From Sulfurimonas sp. (GTDB lineage: Bacteria; Campylobacterota; Campylobacteria; Campylobacterales; Sulfurimonadaceae): DNA of 24,036 bases. Within the stretch, counting starts at the first letter, position 1, and every line of letters starts with the position of its first letter. The position numbers were made by a program, and so were the translations under genes. The notes below the pieces were generated by a model, which saw nothing but the letters and a program-made list of their open reading frames with translations, was not told the DNA's origin and made no database searches. Shown in pieces: positions 16,418-24,036 of the stretch. The stretch is taken from positions 1 through 24,036 of the forward strand of contig JALUBM010000171.1 in assembly GCA_027044845.1 (NCBI GenBank), read 5' to 3'.

Positions 16418-18419
16418 AAAAAATGGATGCTGGCATAGATGCCATCTGCTCTGCTTTTCCTGCATCTGGGGCTTCTTCTTCAAGCCAACTCATAACCTCT
16501 GATTCGTCAATGCCTATTGACAAGGCTTTTTCTTCTGTTTTTAACTCTTCTGCCTGTACCGCTGAAGCTTCAACATCACTAGCAACATCAAATGAAGAAG
16601 GGGTCTTAATTTCTTGTTTATCTTCTTCTTGTATTTTCTCTTGAGGGGCATTCAATTCAACCTTCTGTTGAGATTCTGCATCAATAGTAGATACTTGGTT
16701 CTGTTTGTTCTGGGATTCTTTTTGAGCCCCAGCTTTTCTCCCCCTGTTGTCTTTAACGAGTTTTTCAGATGTGTCATTTGCAACATCAATCTTAACATTT
16801 CTTCTCTTGGGACTAATAACAGTTGGAATACCGAGAAGACTAAAAAGTCTATTGGAATCCATATTGTAACCACTCTCCATTCTATTAGCAAAAGGGACAA
16901 ATATGTTGTTGTTTTGTATCATACCCTTCAGCGAGATTGGTGGATATTTTTGACTCCCCTTCAAAACAGGAACTTGCCCGCTAACTTGAACATTTATATA
17001 ATCGAGGATTGTTTTTCCTTTTTCATCAACTTTAAAGTCAATATCGACTATTTTTTTATTGTCATCGTAAACAGGTTTTACTCGCTCCAATATATTCTTC
17101 ATCACACTTTTCCCACTTAATGTTTCAGATGCACTAAAAATTTTAAGCTGAGTAATAATATTTTGTTTTACTGTATTTACTATGCCATTCGTCTGCTTTT
17201 TAATACTATTTTGGTAGCCAGCTTTATATTCAGGGTCATTTTTCAATTTTTTTATACTGTCTGTCGTTGATAGAAAAGTAGAAATATTTATAGGGCTATT
17301 TTCAATTCCTGTTTTGTAAATTAAATCCTTTAGCTTGTCAAGACTTTTATAATATTGGTTTGGGTTCGTTTCATTGTTCATTTTTGAAATAATTTTATTA
17401 AATTTATCGACTTGTTTTGCTTCCTCGATAGCCTCGGCAGAAGCCTTCAAGAGTCCAAATAATTTTGCGTAACTATTTGCACAACTATTCAGGGTGTGCG
17501 TAAAACAAGCCCCAATAACATCTCTACTTTTTTGAAATTTAGATAAATTACTTCCGTCAATGCGAACAGACTCTCCATCAATCGACAATGGGACTTGAAA
17601 TTTATTTTCTGTTATCTTAAAAATATCTTCTAAAACTTTGTATTCTCCACCAACATGCCTTAGAACTGATTTAGGAACAGACACCTTTAGCTGAGGAGTA
17701 ATGTTTGATGTCTCGTTTGCAAAATGTGGATTTTGAAATGTAGGAGTTTCCCCTTTTTCTTTTATGAATTTATATTTGTATGCTATATTATTTTGATTTA
17801 TATCAAATAAATAATCAACGTCTTCATTGCTCATGAATGGTATCAATGGTTTGGCTATAAATATAATATTCTCTGGTGGAACTTTGCCAATATCTCCAAC
17901 TTTGAGATTTTTAGTGTATCCGTTTTGGTCTTTATATTTCATATCAACCTGAATCGGAAGTTGGTCTCGACCATAGCCTTTTTTAAACTCAGTAAGTTTT
18001 ATTGAATGAAAATTTCCATTATCCATGTCAATCGACTCAACAAAAGAATCAAGCATTAAAGTTTTCGTTACACGATTATACATTCCATTAGCAGAAGAAA
18101 AATTTACAAAACACTTTTTTGAATTTAAAATTTCATCAAGTTTTACATGAGTTCCTTCACGAATATTTTTAGCCTGCTCTGGTGTCAGGTTCTTATTTTT
18201 TTCTATATATGTTTCAACGCCATCGTTAATAGATATACCTAGTTGTTTGGATAACTTATTTTTATTAATTCGCAAATAATTTCCAAACTCATCCTTTTCT
18301 TTTTCTAACAATCTAATGGCAATATTTTTACCATCTTCATTTTTACCTGAAAAGAAAGTGTTCCCATCTTTACGATATACAAAACTTCCTCTTACAGTAA
18401 TGTTTTTATAAATAGCCAT
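16416..18419 (-). CDS. Unknown protein with acidic C-terminal tail (667 aa)
   Basis: I do not recognise the family. No signal peptide is seen. Residues 1-60 and 120-280 look strand-rich (MAIYKNITVRGSFVYRK, IKLTEFKKGYG). Residues 300-440 are helical. Residues 455-560 are strand-rich again. From about 565 the chain is charged and flexible: a basic patch (SPKRRNVKID, NRGRKAGAQK), then a strongly acidic stretch that ends in SMPASIF. A strand-rich body with a disordered acidic tail and hydrophobic end recalls single-stranded DNA-binding proteins in layout, but I see no OB-fold signature, so this is only a suggestion. The ATG at 18419 has AAAAAGGAG eight bases upstream and is preceded by an 87-base gap. 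Confidence 0.82.
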   Translation of the reverse strand: MAIYKNITVRGSFVYRKDGNTFFSGKNEDGKNIAIRLLEKEKDEFGNYLRINKNKLSKQLGISINDGVETYIEKNKNLTPEQAKNIREGTHVKLDEILNSKKCFVNFSSANGMYNRVTKTLMLDSFVESIDMDNGNFHSIKLTEFKKGYGRDQLPIQVDMKYKDQNGYTKNLKVGDIGKVPPENIIFIAKPLIPFMSNEDVDYLFDINQNNIAYKYKFIKEKGETPTFQNPHFANETSNITPQLKVSVPKSVLRHVGGEYKVLEDIFKITENKFQVPLSIDGESVRIDGSNLSKFQKSRDVIGACFTHTLNSCANSYAKLFGLLKASAEAIEEAKQVDKFNKIISKMNNETNPNQYYKSLDKLKDLIYKTGIENSPINISTFLSTTDSIKKLKNDPEYKAGYQNSIKKQTNGIVNTVKQNIITQLKIFSASETLSGKSVMKNILERVKPVYDDNKKIVDIDFKVDEKGKTILDYINVQVSGQVPVLKGSQKYPPISLKGMIQNNNIFVPFANRMESGYNMDSNRLFSLLGIPTVISPKRRNVKIDVANDTSEKLVKDNRGRKAGAQKESQNKQNQVSTIDAESQQKVELNAPQEKIQEEDKQEIKTPSSFDVASDVEASAVQAEELKTEEKALSIGIDESEVMSWLEEEAPDAGKAEQMASMPASIF

Positions 18420-18461
18420 AATTGCAACTCCTTTTTAATTCTGTTATTTTAATAATACAAA

Positions 18462-18467
18462 ATTATA
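18462..18467 (-). promoter_or_regulatory. Possible -10 box before the 667-aa gene
   Basis: TATAAT on the minus strand, 43 bases before the ATG at 18419, in the 87-base gap after the 901-aa gene. No convincing -35 box is visible at 16-18 bases; the upstream sequence is T-rich, as in Campylobacterota promoters. It would give this gene and the methyltransferase-helicase genes their own transcript. Confidence 0.35.
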
Positions 18468-18506
18468 GATGAAATAAACATTATTATTTGTTTCATTTTT
18501 AATGTA

Positions 18507-21212
18507 TTATATTTTTCCAACAACCTGTTGTATTTTTTCAGAAACTTGACCACCAATGGAGCTTTCTGTTTCATCTTTATATCCAAATTTATCTAATATC
18601 ATTTTGTCACCATCCATAATAAGCTTATAAGCAAGAATCATTGCAACTAGGTCAACAAAGACTTCCCCAATTCCTTTGATATTTGAAGATATCAGTAATC
18701 CTGTTATTCCAAAGTTATCTTCTTTGACTATGCCACCAACAATTTTGTTTGCAATTTCAATGCTCGAAAAAACGGCATCAAACAACATAAAATAAATAGA
18801 GCGCATAAGCTCAAGCCCTATAATAAACATCATTACAGAAAAAACTATCAAAGATGGTTTTATCACTAAAAGAACAAAACCATTGGAAATATATTTGTGC
18901 AATCTATCTGTACTATTACTAATTGTCATTTGCCATCCAACAACAAAAGGTGATACGAAATAGTACATAAAGACATCCAATATATAAAAAACTATTTTTA
19001 CTACTATAAGTAAAGACACAACAGCACTAAATACAATTTTAATCATAAGATTATAAAGCAAAATTGCAAGAACAAAGCCCAATAGTGCAACAGCGGAGCT
19101 TAAAACAAGTGGTTTTTTACTTGTGCTGTTACTTGTTGCTATGTCAAGACTTTTCTTCAAGAAAGAAATCATTTTTGAGCTAGGCATTATGGCTGTCACT
19201 GTATCAACAGCATTAAAGGCGATGGCTTTGCTGGCGTTAAAAACTTCACCAAACATTGGCATCATAAAATATACTTGCTTTGCCAAGATGTATTGTATCC
19301 CCCCTCCTAATTTAGAAAAAAGACTATTGTCATTTGTTATATTCCTTCCAGCATTAGCAATATCAGTATTTCCATTACTTTGAGCTTCTGCACTAGCACT
19401 ATTGAGAATTGCTTTTTGCATGCCATCCGAATCACCAGAAGATTTAATTTTTCCTCCGACATTTATCAAATTTGTATTTTTTAGATACACATGAAGAATC
19501 GGTAATGTGGCAATTGCAAACCATCCTAATCTTTTTGCAGAAGTTAACTGCGTAATTGCAAAAAAATTGGCATTCATTGTTGAATCATTTCCTGTTTTTT
19601 CTTCGATATGCCCTATTGAGGTTTCTATATTGTTTTTAAGAGATTTCATTGATTGATTTGCTATAGCTATTTCTTTTTCAACATTCGCGCAATAATTTAA
19701 AGTAGGTCTGCTGTCTTTTATTTCTGCATCTGTTCCAGAAAAAACAGACTGTTTGCTTGCTAAGTTTTTTGAAGGTTGCCATTCGGCATCGTAATCCACA
19801 CCAGCCATTTCATAAAAACTTCTATGCATATTTGGGTATCCATCAACACAAACTGTTTTAAAAAAAGCTGTGCGAAGTTTTTGTTCTCTTAATTTCTTAG
19901 AAAGTTCAATCGCACTTTTTTTTGTGTTTTTAATATTATACGAATCGCTTGCAGAGAGCATATAAGACATATACACAGTCATAATGTTTCCTGTCGAATA
20001 ATCAGCGATTTTTGTTCCTATTTCACTCATATAGGATATAAGCTTTTTTGCAATCGTTGTTTCTGCTTTAATGGAATCAGCAGAAGAACTAGCACCAATA
20101 TCACTGCCTGTACCTGTAGGAAAAGGAACAAAAGTAATCATAAGTGTCATAGCAATAGCAACTAAACGCTGTTTTATAGGAAATTCAAATTCTCCCCTTG
20201 AATCTTCATGTTTCATCTTGTGTAACCCATATCTTAATGCAAGATTACCGCCAGCATATAAAGATAAAAACATTAAAAAGAGAGTTCCAGCATACTGAAA
20301 GATACCTCCCCAAGCTATATTCATAAAGTTATAATATAGACCAAATAATTTCTTGTCAAAATAGTCTATTGCTGAAAAACTTTTAATGTTTTCAAATACA
20401 ATTTCTTTTGTCTCATTGGTTGCACTAGACGAAAATAGACTTCCAAACCAATCCAAAGTCTTTCCGATTGCTGTTTCTTGGCTATGTTCATTGTTAACAA
20501 AAGTAAGTTTTTTCTCAATCTTCGGATTAATTTCAATTTCCCCAAAAGAGTTTACCCCTGTCACATAATCACTATTTAAGGTAATTAAATTTGAGACAAA
20601 TTCACTAAAAGTGATAGTGTTGTTATTAAATTTTGGACTAGAGCCTGTATATAACCCAATTTTTTTAGAGAAATTAAAGACATCAAATGTATTTGTTGAG
20701 CTTCTTTTATTTCTAATGCTGTGCAATTTTTTGACATTATATAAATCTTCAACATCGTTTGGGGAATATTTTTTGTTAAAATATTGAAAGGCATCTGTAC
20801 TATGAGAATTCCCATCTATTAAGTTTTTCCAATAATCTATTTTCCCACTAACTGTAAAGATTTTTTCATCCTTAGTATGGTATGCACAGGTGAAACTCCC
20901 ATCAACAAAGCTAAAACTTTTAAGAACAATATATTTGTAATCAACCAATTTTAACTTCTTGGAGCCATCTTCGCGAGAATAAAGTCTTCCACATATAGTC
21001 TTATGAGCAGGCAATCTAAATACTCTTCCGTAATCGTAATTTAAAGGGGTTTTATTATTTAAAATTTTTTTAAAATCTTCAATTTTTGCCAAACGAGACG
21101 TGTCCATAAAATATTCTTTTGACTTTAGTGTGTTTGAATTTTGTCCTCCAAAAAGAAGTGGTTGAAATACAATATTTATAAAAACAAAAAATAAAACTTT
21201 TTTTAAAGTCAT
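18507..21212 (-). CDS. Polytopic inner-membrane protein of type IV secretion, VirB6/TraG/DotA type (901 aa)
   Basis: A signal sequence or first membrane helix (5-23) is followed by a periplasmic domain with C74 and C109. Membrane helices are seen near 303-327, 349-367, 563-579, 701-722, 727-757, 775-802 and 846-865. The loop between the second and third pairs holds C455 and C508. The C-terminal block (YFVSPFVVGWQM, then GFVLLVIKPSLIVFSVMM) resembles the last helices of VirB6/TrbL and the TraY/DotA family, which form the inner-membrane part of the DNA channel. F-type TraG is of similar length and directly follows a secreted protein (TraH) of similar size to the 462-aa product here, but sequence agreement is not clear enough to name either. 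The ATG overlaps the upstream stop as ATGA, with GAGG ten bases before. Confidence 0.75.
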   Translation of the reverse strand: MTLKKVLFFVFINIVFQPLLFGGQNSNTLKSKEYFMDTSRLAKIEDFKKILNNKTPLNYDYGRVFRLPAHKTICGRLYSREDGSKKLKLVDYKYIVLKSFSFVDGSFTCAYHTKDEKIFTVSGKIDYWKNLIDGNSHSTDAFQYFNKKYSPNDVEDLYNVKKLHSIRNKRSSTNTFDVFNFSKKIGLYTGSSPKFNNNTITFSEFVSNLITLNSDYVTGVNSFGEIEINPKIEKKLTFVNNEHSQETAIGKTLDWFGSLFSSSATNETKEIVFENIKSFSAIDYFDKKLFGLYYNFMNIAWGGIFQYAGTLFLMFLSLYAGGNLALRYGLHKMKHEDSRGEFEFPIKQRLVAIAMTLMITFVPFPTGTGSDIGASSSADSIKAETTIAKKLISYMSEIGTKIADYSTGNIMTVYMSYMLSASDSYNIKNTKKSAIELSKKLREQKLRTAFFKTVCVDGYPNMHRSFYEMAGVDYDAEWQPSKNLASKQSVFSGTDAEIKDSRPTLNYCANVEKEIAIANQSMKSLKNNIETSIGHIEEKTGNDSTMNANFFAITQLTSAKRLGWFAIATLPILHVYLKNTNLINVGGKIKSSGDSDGMQKAILNSASAEAQSNGNTDIANAGRNITNDNSLFSKLGGGIQYILAKQVYFMMPMFGEVFNASKAIAFNAVDTVTAIMPSSKMISFLKKSLDIATSNSTSKKPLVLSSAVALLGFVLAILLYNLMIKIVFSAVVSLLIVVKIVFYILDVFMYYFVSPFVVGWQMTISNSTDRLHKYISNGFVLLVIKPSLIVFSVMMFIIGLELMRSIYFMLFDAVFSSIEIANKIVGGIVKEDNFGITGLLISSNIKGIGEVFVDLVAMILAYKLIMDGDKMILDKFGYKDETESSIGGQVSEKIQQVVGKI

Positions 21213-22597
21213 TGTAATAGTTCCTCAATTTCTTTGTTTGCAATCATTGGGTTATATTCAAGCTTATCGTAAAAAATTTCTAAAGCCTCTTCTCTCAGCT
21301 TGTATTGAATTTTATCAATTTTGTCTTTAAATGCAACCTCTCTCGAAACTTCGTTTCGGTACTGCATCATCATTTTATCTGCATACTTCCATTTCTGCGA
21401 ATCTGGTTGTATATCTATTTTTCCTTGGGATGGCTGGATGATTGAGTGGTGACTCCGAATATAATTATCTCTATTGAGATTAAATTTTCTTCTCTCATAT
21501 ATTTTAATATCTCTAATTGCTTTTGCGTAGACGTGGATATCTGCACCCTTTAGCTTTGAATTTGCATTAGAGCCTTTAGAAGTTGTGCTATTGATTTGCA
21601 AAAGGTCTCTAAGCATTTCTTGAACCTTTTTACTATAATCAAATCTCATTTCAGAAGAGGAACTACCTTTAAGATTTGCAAAATCATATTTTTTTTTCAA
21701 TCTAGTTATCTCATATTCAATATTTGTCTGGTATGCCAATCTTGTTGGTTTTGAACCAGATAATGATAAAATACTCCCCTGCTCTTTTGCTATATATTGC
21801 TCATATGTTTTTGCTGGTGCTGTTGGTTTTGTTATTTTAAAAGCCTTTTTTATACCAAGGTCTTTAACGCTTCTTTCATATGCACTATATATGGCAACAT
21901 TATCTTTCGCATATGCAGACCTCATGGCGATTGGAACCTTTATACCATCTGTTGATATACCATCGCTTATTGCTGTATGAGAAATTGCACCAACGCCTTT
22001 GTCAATATTATACAGAGTGTTTGTATTTAACCCACCCTTATAGTTAGTGCTTTTAATTTTATATTTGTCTCCATCTTCTGTAACATCTGTGCTTTTTTTA
22101 TTTCTTTTTAAAGAGTTGCTTTGAAGCAATTCATTCATATCTATATCATGTGGACTCCATGCAATCTCAACGTCCGTATGTCCAAGATTACACATGTTTT
22201 TTATGGCATCAGAAAGTCCATTCCCTGACCCTAAGTTAAACTTTCCTTTACATCCTGCTATGTTGAAATTTCTATTAAGTTGCCCAAAAAAATCAAATCC
22301 TGTTCTTTTTTTTATCATATCACAAACATCAAAATTAGCTGATGGAGCAGGAAGGTTACACTCAACATTAGAACCAAGATTAAAACCATTGAGATTAAAA
22401 TTATCAAAACCAAAACCATTTGTAAGATTTGTATATTTGTCTTGAAGTTTATTAAGCCTACCTTTTAACTCCTTCGCTTTATTTCCAAAGTTTTCTGCTT
22501 GTTTTATATATTTATTAGCACCACCGAAATCAAAACTATATAAGCTCGAATTAATGGCAAGCAAACATAAAATTACAATCATTAATATGTTTCTCAT
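21209..22597 (-). CDS. Secreted four-cysteine protein, probable type IV secretion component (462 aa)
   Basis: Residues 1-21 are a signal peptide (MIVILCLLAINSSLYS). The mature N-terminus has an amphipathic helix (27-58), then a glycine/asparagine-rich segment with four cysteines (C80, C92, C116, C136) suited to two disulfides. Residues 240-440 are lysine-rich helices. No transmembrane segment follows the signal, so it should be periplasmic or outer-membrane associated. Its length, signal peptide, cysteines and ATGA overlap with the polytopic 901-aa protein suggest a mating-channel assembly protein comparable in place to F TraH, but I cannot show homology. The ATG at 22597 has AAAGGAG eight bases upstream, placed at the stop of a 35-residue leader ORF. 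Confidence 0.78.
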   Translation of the reverse strand: MRNILMIVILCLLAINSSLYSFDFGGANKYIKQAENFGNKAKELKGRLNKLQDKYTNLTNGFGFDNFNLNGFNLGSNVECNLPAPSANFDVCDMIKKRTGFDFFGQLNRNFNIAGCKGKFNLGSGNGLSDAIKNMCNLGHTDVEIAWSPHDIDMNELLQSNSLKRNKKSTDVTEDGDKYKIKSTNYKGGLNTNTLYNIDKGVGAISHTAISDGISTDGIKVPIAMRSAYAKDNVAIYSAYERSVKDLGIKKAFKITKPTAPAKTYEQYIAKEQGSILSLSGSKPTRLAYQTNIEYEITRLKKKYDFANLKGSSSSEMRFDYSKKVQEMLRDLLQINSTTSKGSNANSKLKGADIHVYAKAIRDIKIYERRKFNLNRDNYIRSHHSIIQPSQGKIDIQPDSQKWKYADKMMMQYRNEVSREVAFKDKIDKIQYKLREEALEIFYDKLEYNPMIANKEIEELLQ

Positions 22598-22602
22598 GTT
22601 TA

Positions 22603-22710
22603 TTACTCCTTTCTTTTGTAATATTTTATTTCTGTAAGCTTTTTATATTCAAATAAAAACTCACTTAACATTTTGGATTCGCTTGTGGGTGGTAATAATT
22701 TGATATTCAT
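22603..22710 (-). CDS. Possible 35-residue leader peptide of the secretion operon
   Basis: The frame starts at ATG 22710 with AAGGTC eight bases upstream and encodes 35 residues ending in YYKRKE. Its last codons and stop form the AAAGGAG ribosome site of the 462-aa gene, so translation of the two would be coupled. A longer frame to 22842 exists but has no better start and would run through the opposing plus-strand ORF. It is short and unlike any protein I know; the overlap with a ribosome site is the main support. Confidence 0.4.
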   Translation of the reverse strand: MNIKLLPPTSESKMLSEFLFEYKKLTEIKYYKRKE

Positions 22711-22728
22711 CAGTTGACCTTCAATAGA

Positions 22729-22893
22729 ATGATTTTTAATACTTTTATTAGTAGAGATGATGCGAAATATAATACATTTGAAGAGAAACTTAAATTGATG
22801 GAAAAATCGAAGAGAATTGATTTTCTGTCTCGAACAAAGCAAATAACATATAAAGAACGATACATAAATGAAAATCCGGAGAAATTAATATGA
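22729..22893 (+). CDS. Short lysine-rich ORF, possibly the C-terminal remnant of a gene (54 aa)
   Basis: The frame runs from ATG 22729 to TGA 22893 and overlaps the next ATG (22890) in an ATGA arrangement, which is typical of real neighbouring genes. The product is helical and charged (KYNTFEEKLKLMEKSKRID, ITYKERYINENPEK). There is no good ribosome site before the ATG, and the frame is open only about ten codons further upstream. It may be the tail of a gene cut at the strand-switch point, or a small complete gene. Function unknown. Confidence 0.5.
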   Translation: MIFNTFISRDDAKYNTFEEKLKLMEKSKRIDFLSRTKQITYKERYINENPEKLI

Positions 22894-23141
22894 GAGAAAC
22901 AAATACTTATACTGAAACTATAACAAAAGAAGAAACGCTTTCAATCACTTGTGATTGTTGTGGAAAAACAGAAGAAGGCGAACATGTTGGATATAGTTCA
23001 AGTATAGAAAGATGGACTCATGAGTTCGGATATGGTTCAAGATTCGACACTGACCAAGTTTCATTTGACATCTGTGATGATTGCTATGAAAAATGGATTA
23101 GCACTTTTAAGCACCCACCCCAAAACTCAAACCAAGATTAA
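22890..23141 (+). CDS. Small CxxC metal-binding protein, unknown function (83 aa)
   Basis: Two cysteine pairs, C21-D-C23-C24 and later C-D-D-C (IDICDDCYEKW), could hold a zinc ion in a rubredoxin-like or zinc-ribbon knuckle. Between them lies a Gly/Ser/Tyr-rich segment (GYSSSIERWTHEFGYGSRFD). No signal peptide. The pattern is like small phage- and plasmid-borne proteins of unknown role. The ATG at 22890 has GGAG eight bases upstream, overlapping the end of the 54-residue ORF. Confidence 0.72.
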   Translation: MRETNTYTETITKEETLSITCDCCGKTEEGEHVGYSSSIERWTHEFGYGSRFDTDQVSFDICDDCYEKWISTFKHPPQNSNQD

Positions 23142-23164
23142 ACTACTTTTAAGGTATATTATCA

Positions 23165-23170
23165 TATAAT
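23165..23170 (+). promoter_or_regulatory. Possible -10 box before kptA
   Basis: TATAAT lies 21 bases before the ATG of kptA (23192), in the 50-base gap after the CxxC gene. A clear -35 box is not visible. It could give kptA and the membrane protein their own transcript. Confidence 0.4.
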
Positions 23171-23191
23171 ATGCCAATGAAGGAAATAATT

Positions 23192-23751
23192 ATGACAAAA
23201 CAGCAAGAACATATCAGTAAATTTATCAGTCTGATTTTAAGACACAAACCAGAAGCAGTTGGGATTACACTCGATTCGCAAGGTTGGGCTAATGTCCAAG
23301 AATTGATGAATGGAATGAAAGAACAAGGTAAATATATCGAATTATCTGACTTAGAAATTGTTGTTGACCAAGATTCTAAAGGTCGTTATTCTTTCAATGA
23401 TGACAAAACAAAAATCAGAGCAAATCAAGGTCACTCAGTTAAAGGTGTTGACTTAAACTTAAAACCTTTATCTTCAAAAGATATTCCAGATTGGTTGTAT
23501 CTGGCACAAATAGTAGATTTATTGAATCTATACTTGCTGAAGGTCTTAAACCAATGGGTCGTCATCATGTGCATTTGTCTGATAACATTGAAACAGCAAA
23601 TGATGTTGGATCAAGAAGAAAAAAGAAAGATACTGATACAAAGATTTTTAAGATTTCAACAACAGAGGCTATGAATGCTGGGATAGTGTTCTATAAGTCT
23701 GCTAATGGTGTTTATCTTACAGATTCTATTCCATCTTGGTTATTACGCTAA
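23192..23751 (+). pseudogene. kptA: RNA 2'-phosphotransferase (Tpt1/KptA) with a one-base frameshift
   Basis: KptA/Tpt1 removes a 2'-phosphate from RNA using NAD+, and its bacterial role is uncertain. The first 103 residues match the family: LILRHKPEAVGI with the catalytic Arg-His, GWANVQELM, and IRANQGHS with the second Arg. The frame then breaks. At 23500-23502 the DNA reads TAT-CTGGC where TAT-CAT-GGC is expected, so one A of the conserved histidine codon in the YHGT motif is missing. The remaining half is intact in the next frame: TNSRFIESILAEGLKPMGR, HHVHLSD, VGSRR, SANGVYLTD, ending at 23751. Restoring one base gives 186 residues, the normal length. As written, translation stops at 23674 after a wrong-frame tail. 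The start has AAGGA seven bases upstream. No homopolymer is present, so a sequencing error is not the obvious cause but cannot be excluded. Confidence 0.92.
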
Positions 23752-23975
23752 TGTATGTATTTATGTTTGTAATCGGTGCAGTAATCGGTGCTTTTGCTTA
23801 TGATGGCGAAGTTATAGCGATTATTTCTGGTGGTATTCTTGGGATTGTTTCTTCTGTTATATTTGGATGGTTTATTAGAGCGATAGGTTCAACACCAACT
23901 CGTAATGGTGTTAGTTCTGCTTTTGATGGATGTATTTTGTTTATTTTACTAGAAGGATTATTAAGTGGATTATGA
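23751..23975 (+). CDS. Small membrane protein, unknown function (74 aa)
   Basis: Three hydrophobic segments are visible: residues 1-17 (MYVFMFVIGAVIGAFAY), 23-46 (IAIISGGILGIVSSVIFGWF) and 58-74 (FDGCILFILLEGLLSGL), with glycine-rich helices. The ATG overlaps the stop of kptA as TAATG, and no ribosome site is visible, so it depended on translation of kptA. If the kptA frameshift is real, ribosomes no longer reach this start in the original frame and expression may be poor. Confidence 0.6.
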   Translation: MYVFMFVIGAVIGAFAYDGEVIAIISGGILGIVSSVIFGWFIRAIGSTPTRNGVSSAFDGCILFILLEGLLSGL

Positions 23976-24036
23976 TTTTGATGGTATAGATAAAAAGCTA
24001 TTTAAGGATATGTCTCGTCACTTTCGTAACAAAGAT
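23965..24036 (+). CDS. Start of an unidentified gene, runs off the right edge
   Basis: A frame opens at GTG 23965, directly after a stop in that frame, and stays open for 24 codons to the edge (DYDFDGIDKKLFKDM, then SRHFRNKD). AGAAGG lies at about nine bases before the GTG. It overlaps the end of the membrane protein gene by 11 bases. Too little is present to identify the product. Confidence 0.45.
   Translation, partial: MDYDFDGIDKKLFKDMSRHFRNKD

Noticed and set aside
16403..16483. Longer N-terminus for the small exported protein
   Set aside because: The extra 27 residues are basic and precede the signal peptide, the start would lie within the 667-aa gene, and AAGGAGG stands directly before the ATG at 16402.
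18517..18535. Hairpin CAACA-TGTTG followed by T bases, like a terminator
   Set aside because: The T run follows only on the plus strand, where no gene is transcribed. On the minus strand it lies inside the end of the 901-aa gene without a T run.
23502..23674. C-terminal tail of the long kptA reading frame as a genuine protein end
   Set aside because: After position 23501 the residues no longer match the family, while the adjacent frame carries all remaining conserved motifs.
1..24036. CRISPR arrays, tRNA or rRNA genes, insertion sequences, integrase attachment sites
   Set aside because: None was seen on either strand. The window is almost fully coding and no gap longer than about 100 bases exists.

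Overview
The window is a strongly AT-rich piece of what looks like a conjugative plasmid or integrative conjugative element from a Gram-negative bacterium, most likely Campylobacterota (Arcobacter, Sulfurimonas or Campylobacter relatives). That placement is an inference. It rests on base composition, AAGGAG-type ribosome sites, periplasmic proteins with short signal peptides, and similarity in plan to the very large methylase/helicase proteins I recall from Helicobacter and Campylobacter mobile elements. No relaxase, coupling ATPase, VirB4/TraC ATPase, integrase or replication initiator is visible, so the window is an internal part of the element.

About 22.6 kb (positions 1 to 22710) is one minus-strand block read from right to left. 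It begins with a possible 35-residue leader peptide, a secreted four-cysteine protein (462 aa) and a 901-aa polytopic membrane protein of VirB6/TraG/DotA type, which probably form part of a type IV secretion channel. An unrecognised 667-aa protein with an acidic tail and a 100-aa exported protein follow. Next come three genes that I read as a divided methyltransferase-helicase. The 1160-aa protein has a methyltransferase-like domain and, at its C-terminus, the Walker A motif of an SF2 helicase. A 402-aa acidic protein lies between. The 1148-aa protein has the DEAD-box motif II and motifs III, V and VI. A new transcription unit with a near-consensus promoter then carries a coiled-coil protein, a 1177-aa unknown protein and a DnaG-like primase. 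A last unit with a perfect consensus promoter carries a small basic protein, a stand-alone topoisomerase-IA-type Toprim protein, a periplasmic DsbC/DsbA-like thiol-disulfide protein, a small acidic protein and the start of another gene that leaves the window.

The right end (22729 to 24036) is on the plus strand and is of a different kind. It holds short overlapping genes: a 54-residue ORF, a small CxxC protein, an RNA 2'-phosphotransferase (kptA) broken by an apparent one-base deletion, a small membrane protein and a partial gene. The strand switch leaves only 18 bases between the divergent starts, which suggests a recombination junction or a cargo/backbone border.

How the genes may work together (inference): the secretion proteins and the Dsb protein build the mating channel and its disulfides. 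The primase and Toprim proteins convert or manage transferred single-stranded DNA. The methyltransferase-helicase set may act on, or protect, DNA entering a recipient, as proposed for phage P1 DarB and related proteins. The strongest novelty is that the ATP-binding motif I and the DEAD motif II of one helicase sit on separate polypeptides, together with a methyltransferase domain whose NPPY motif is missing.
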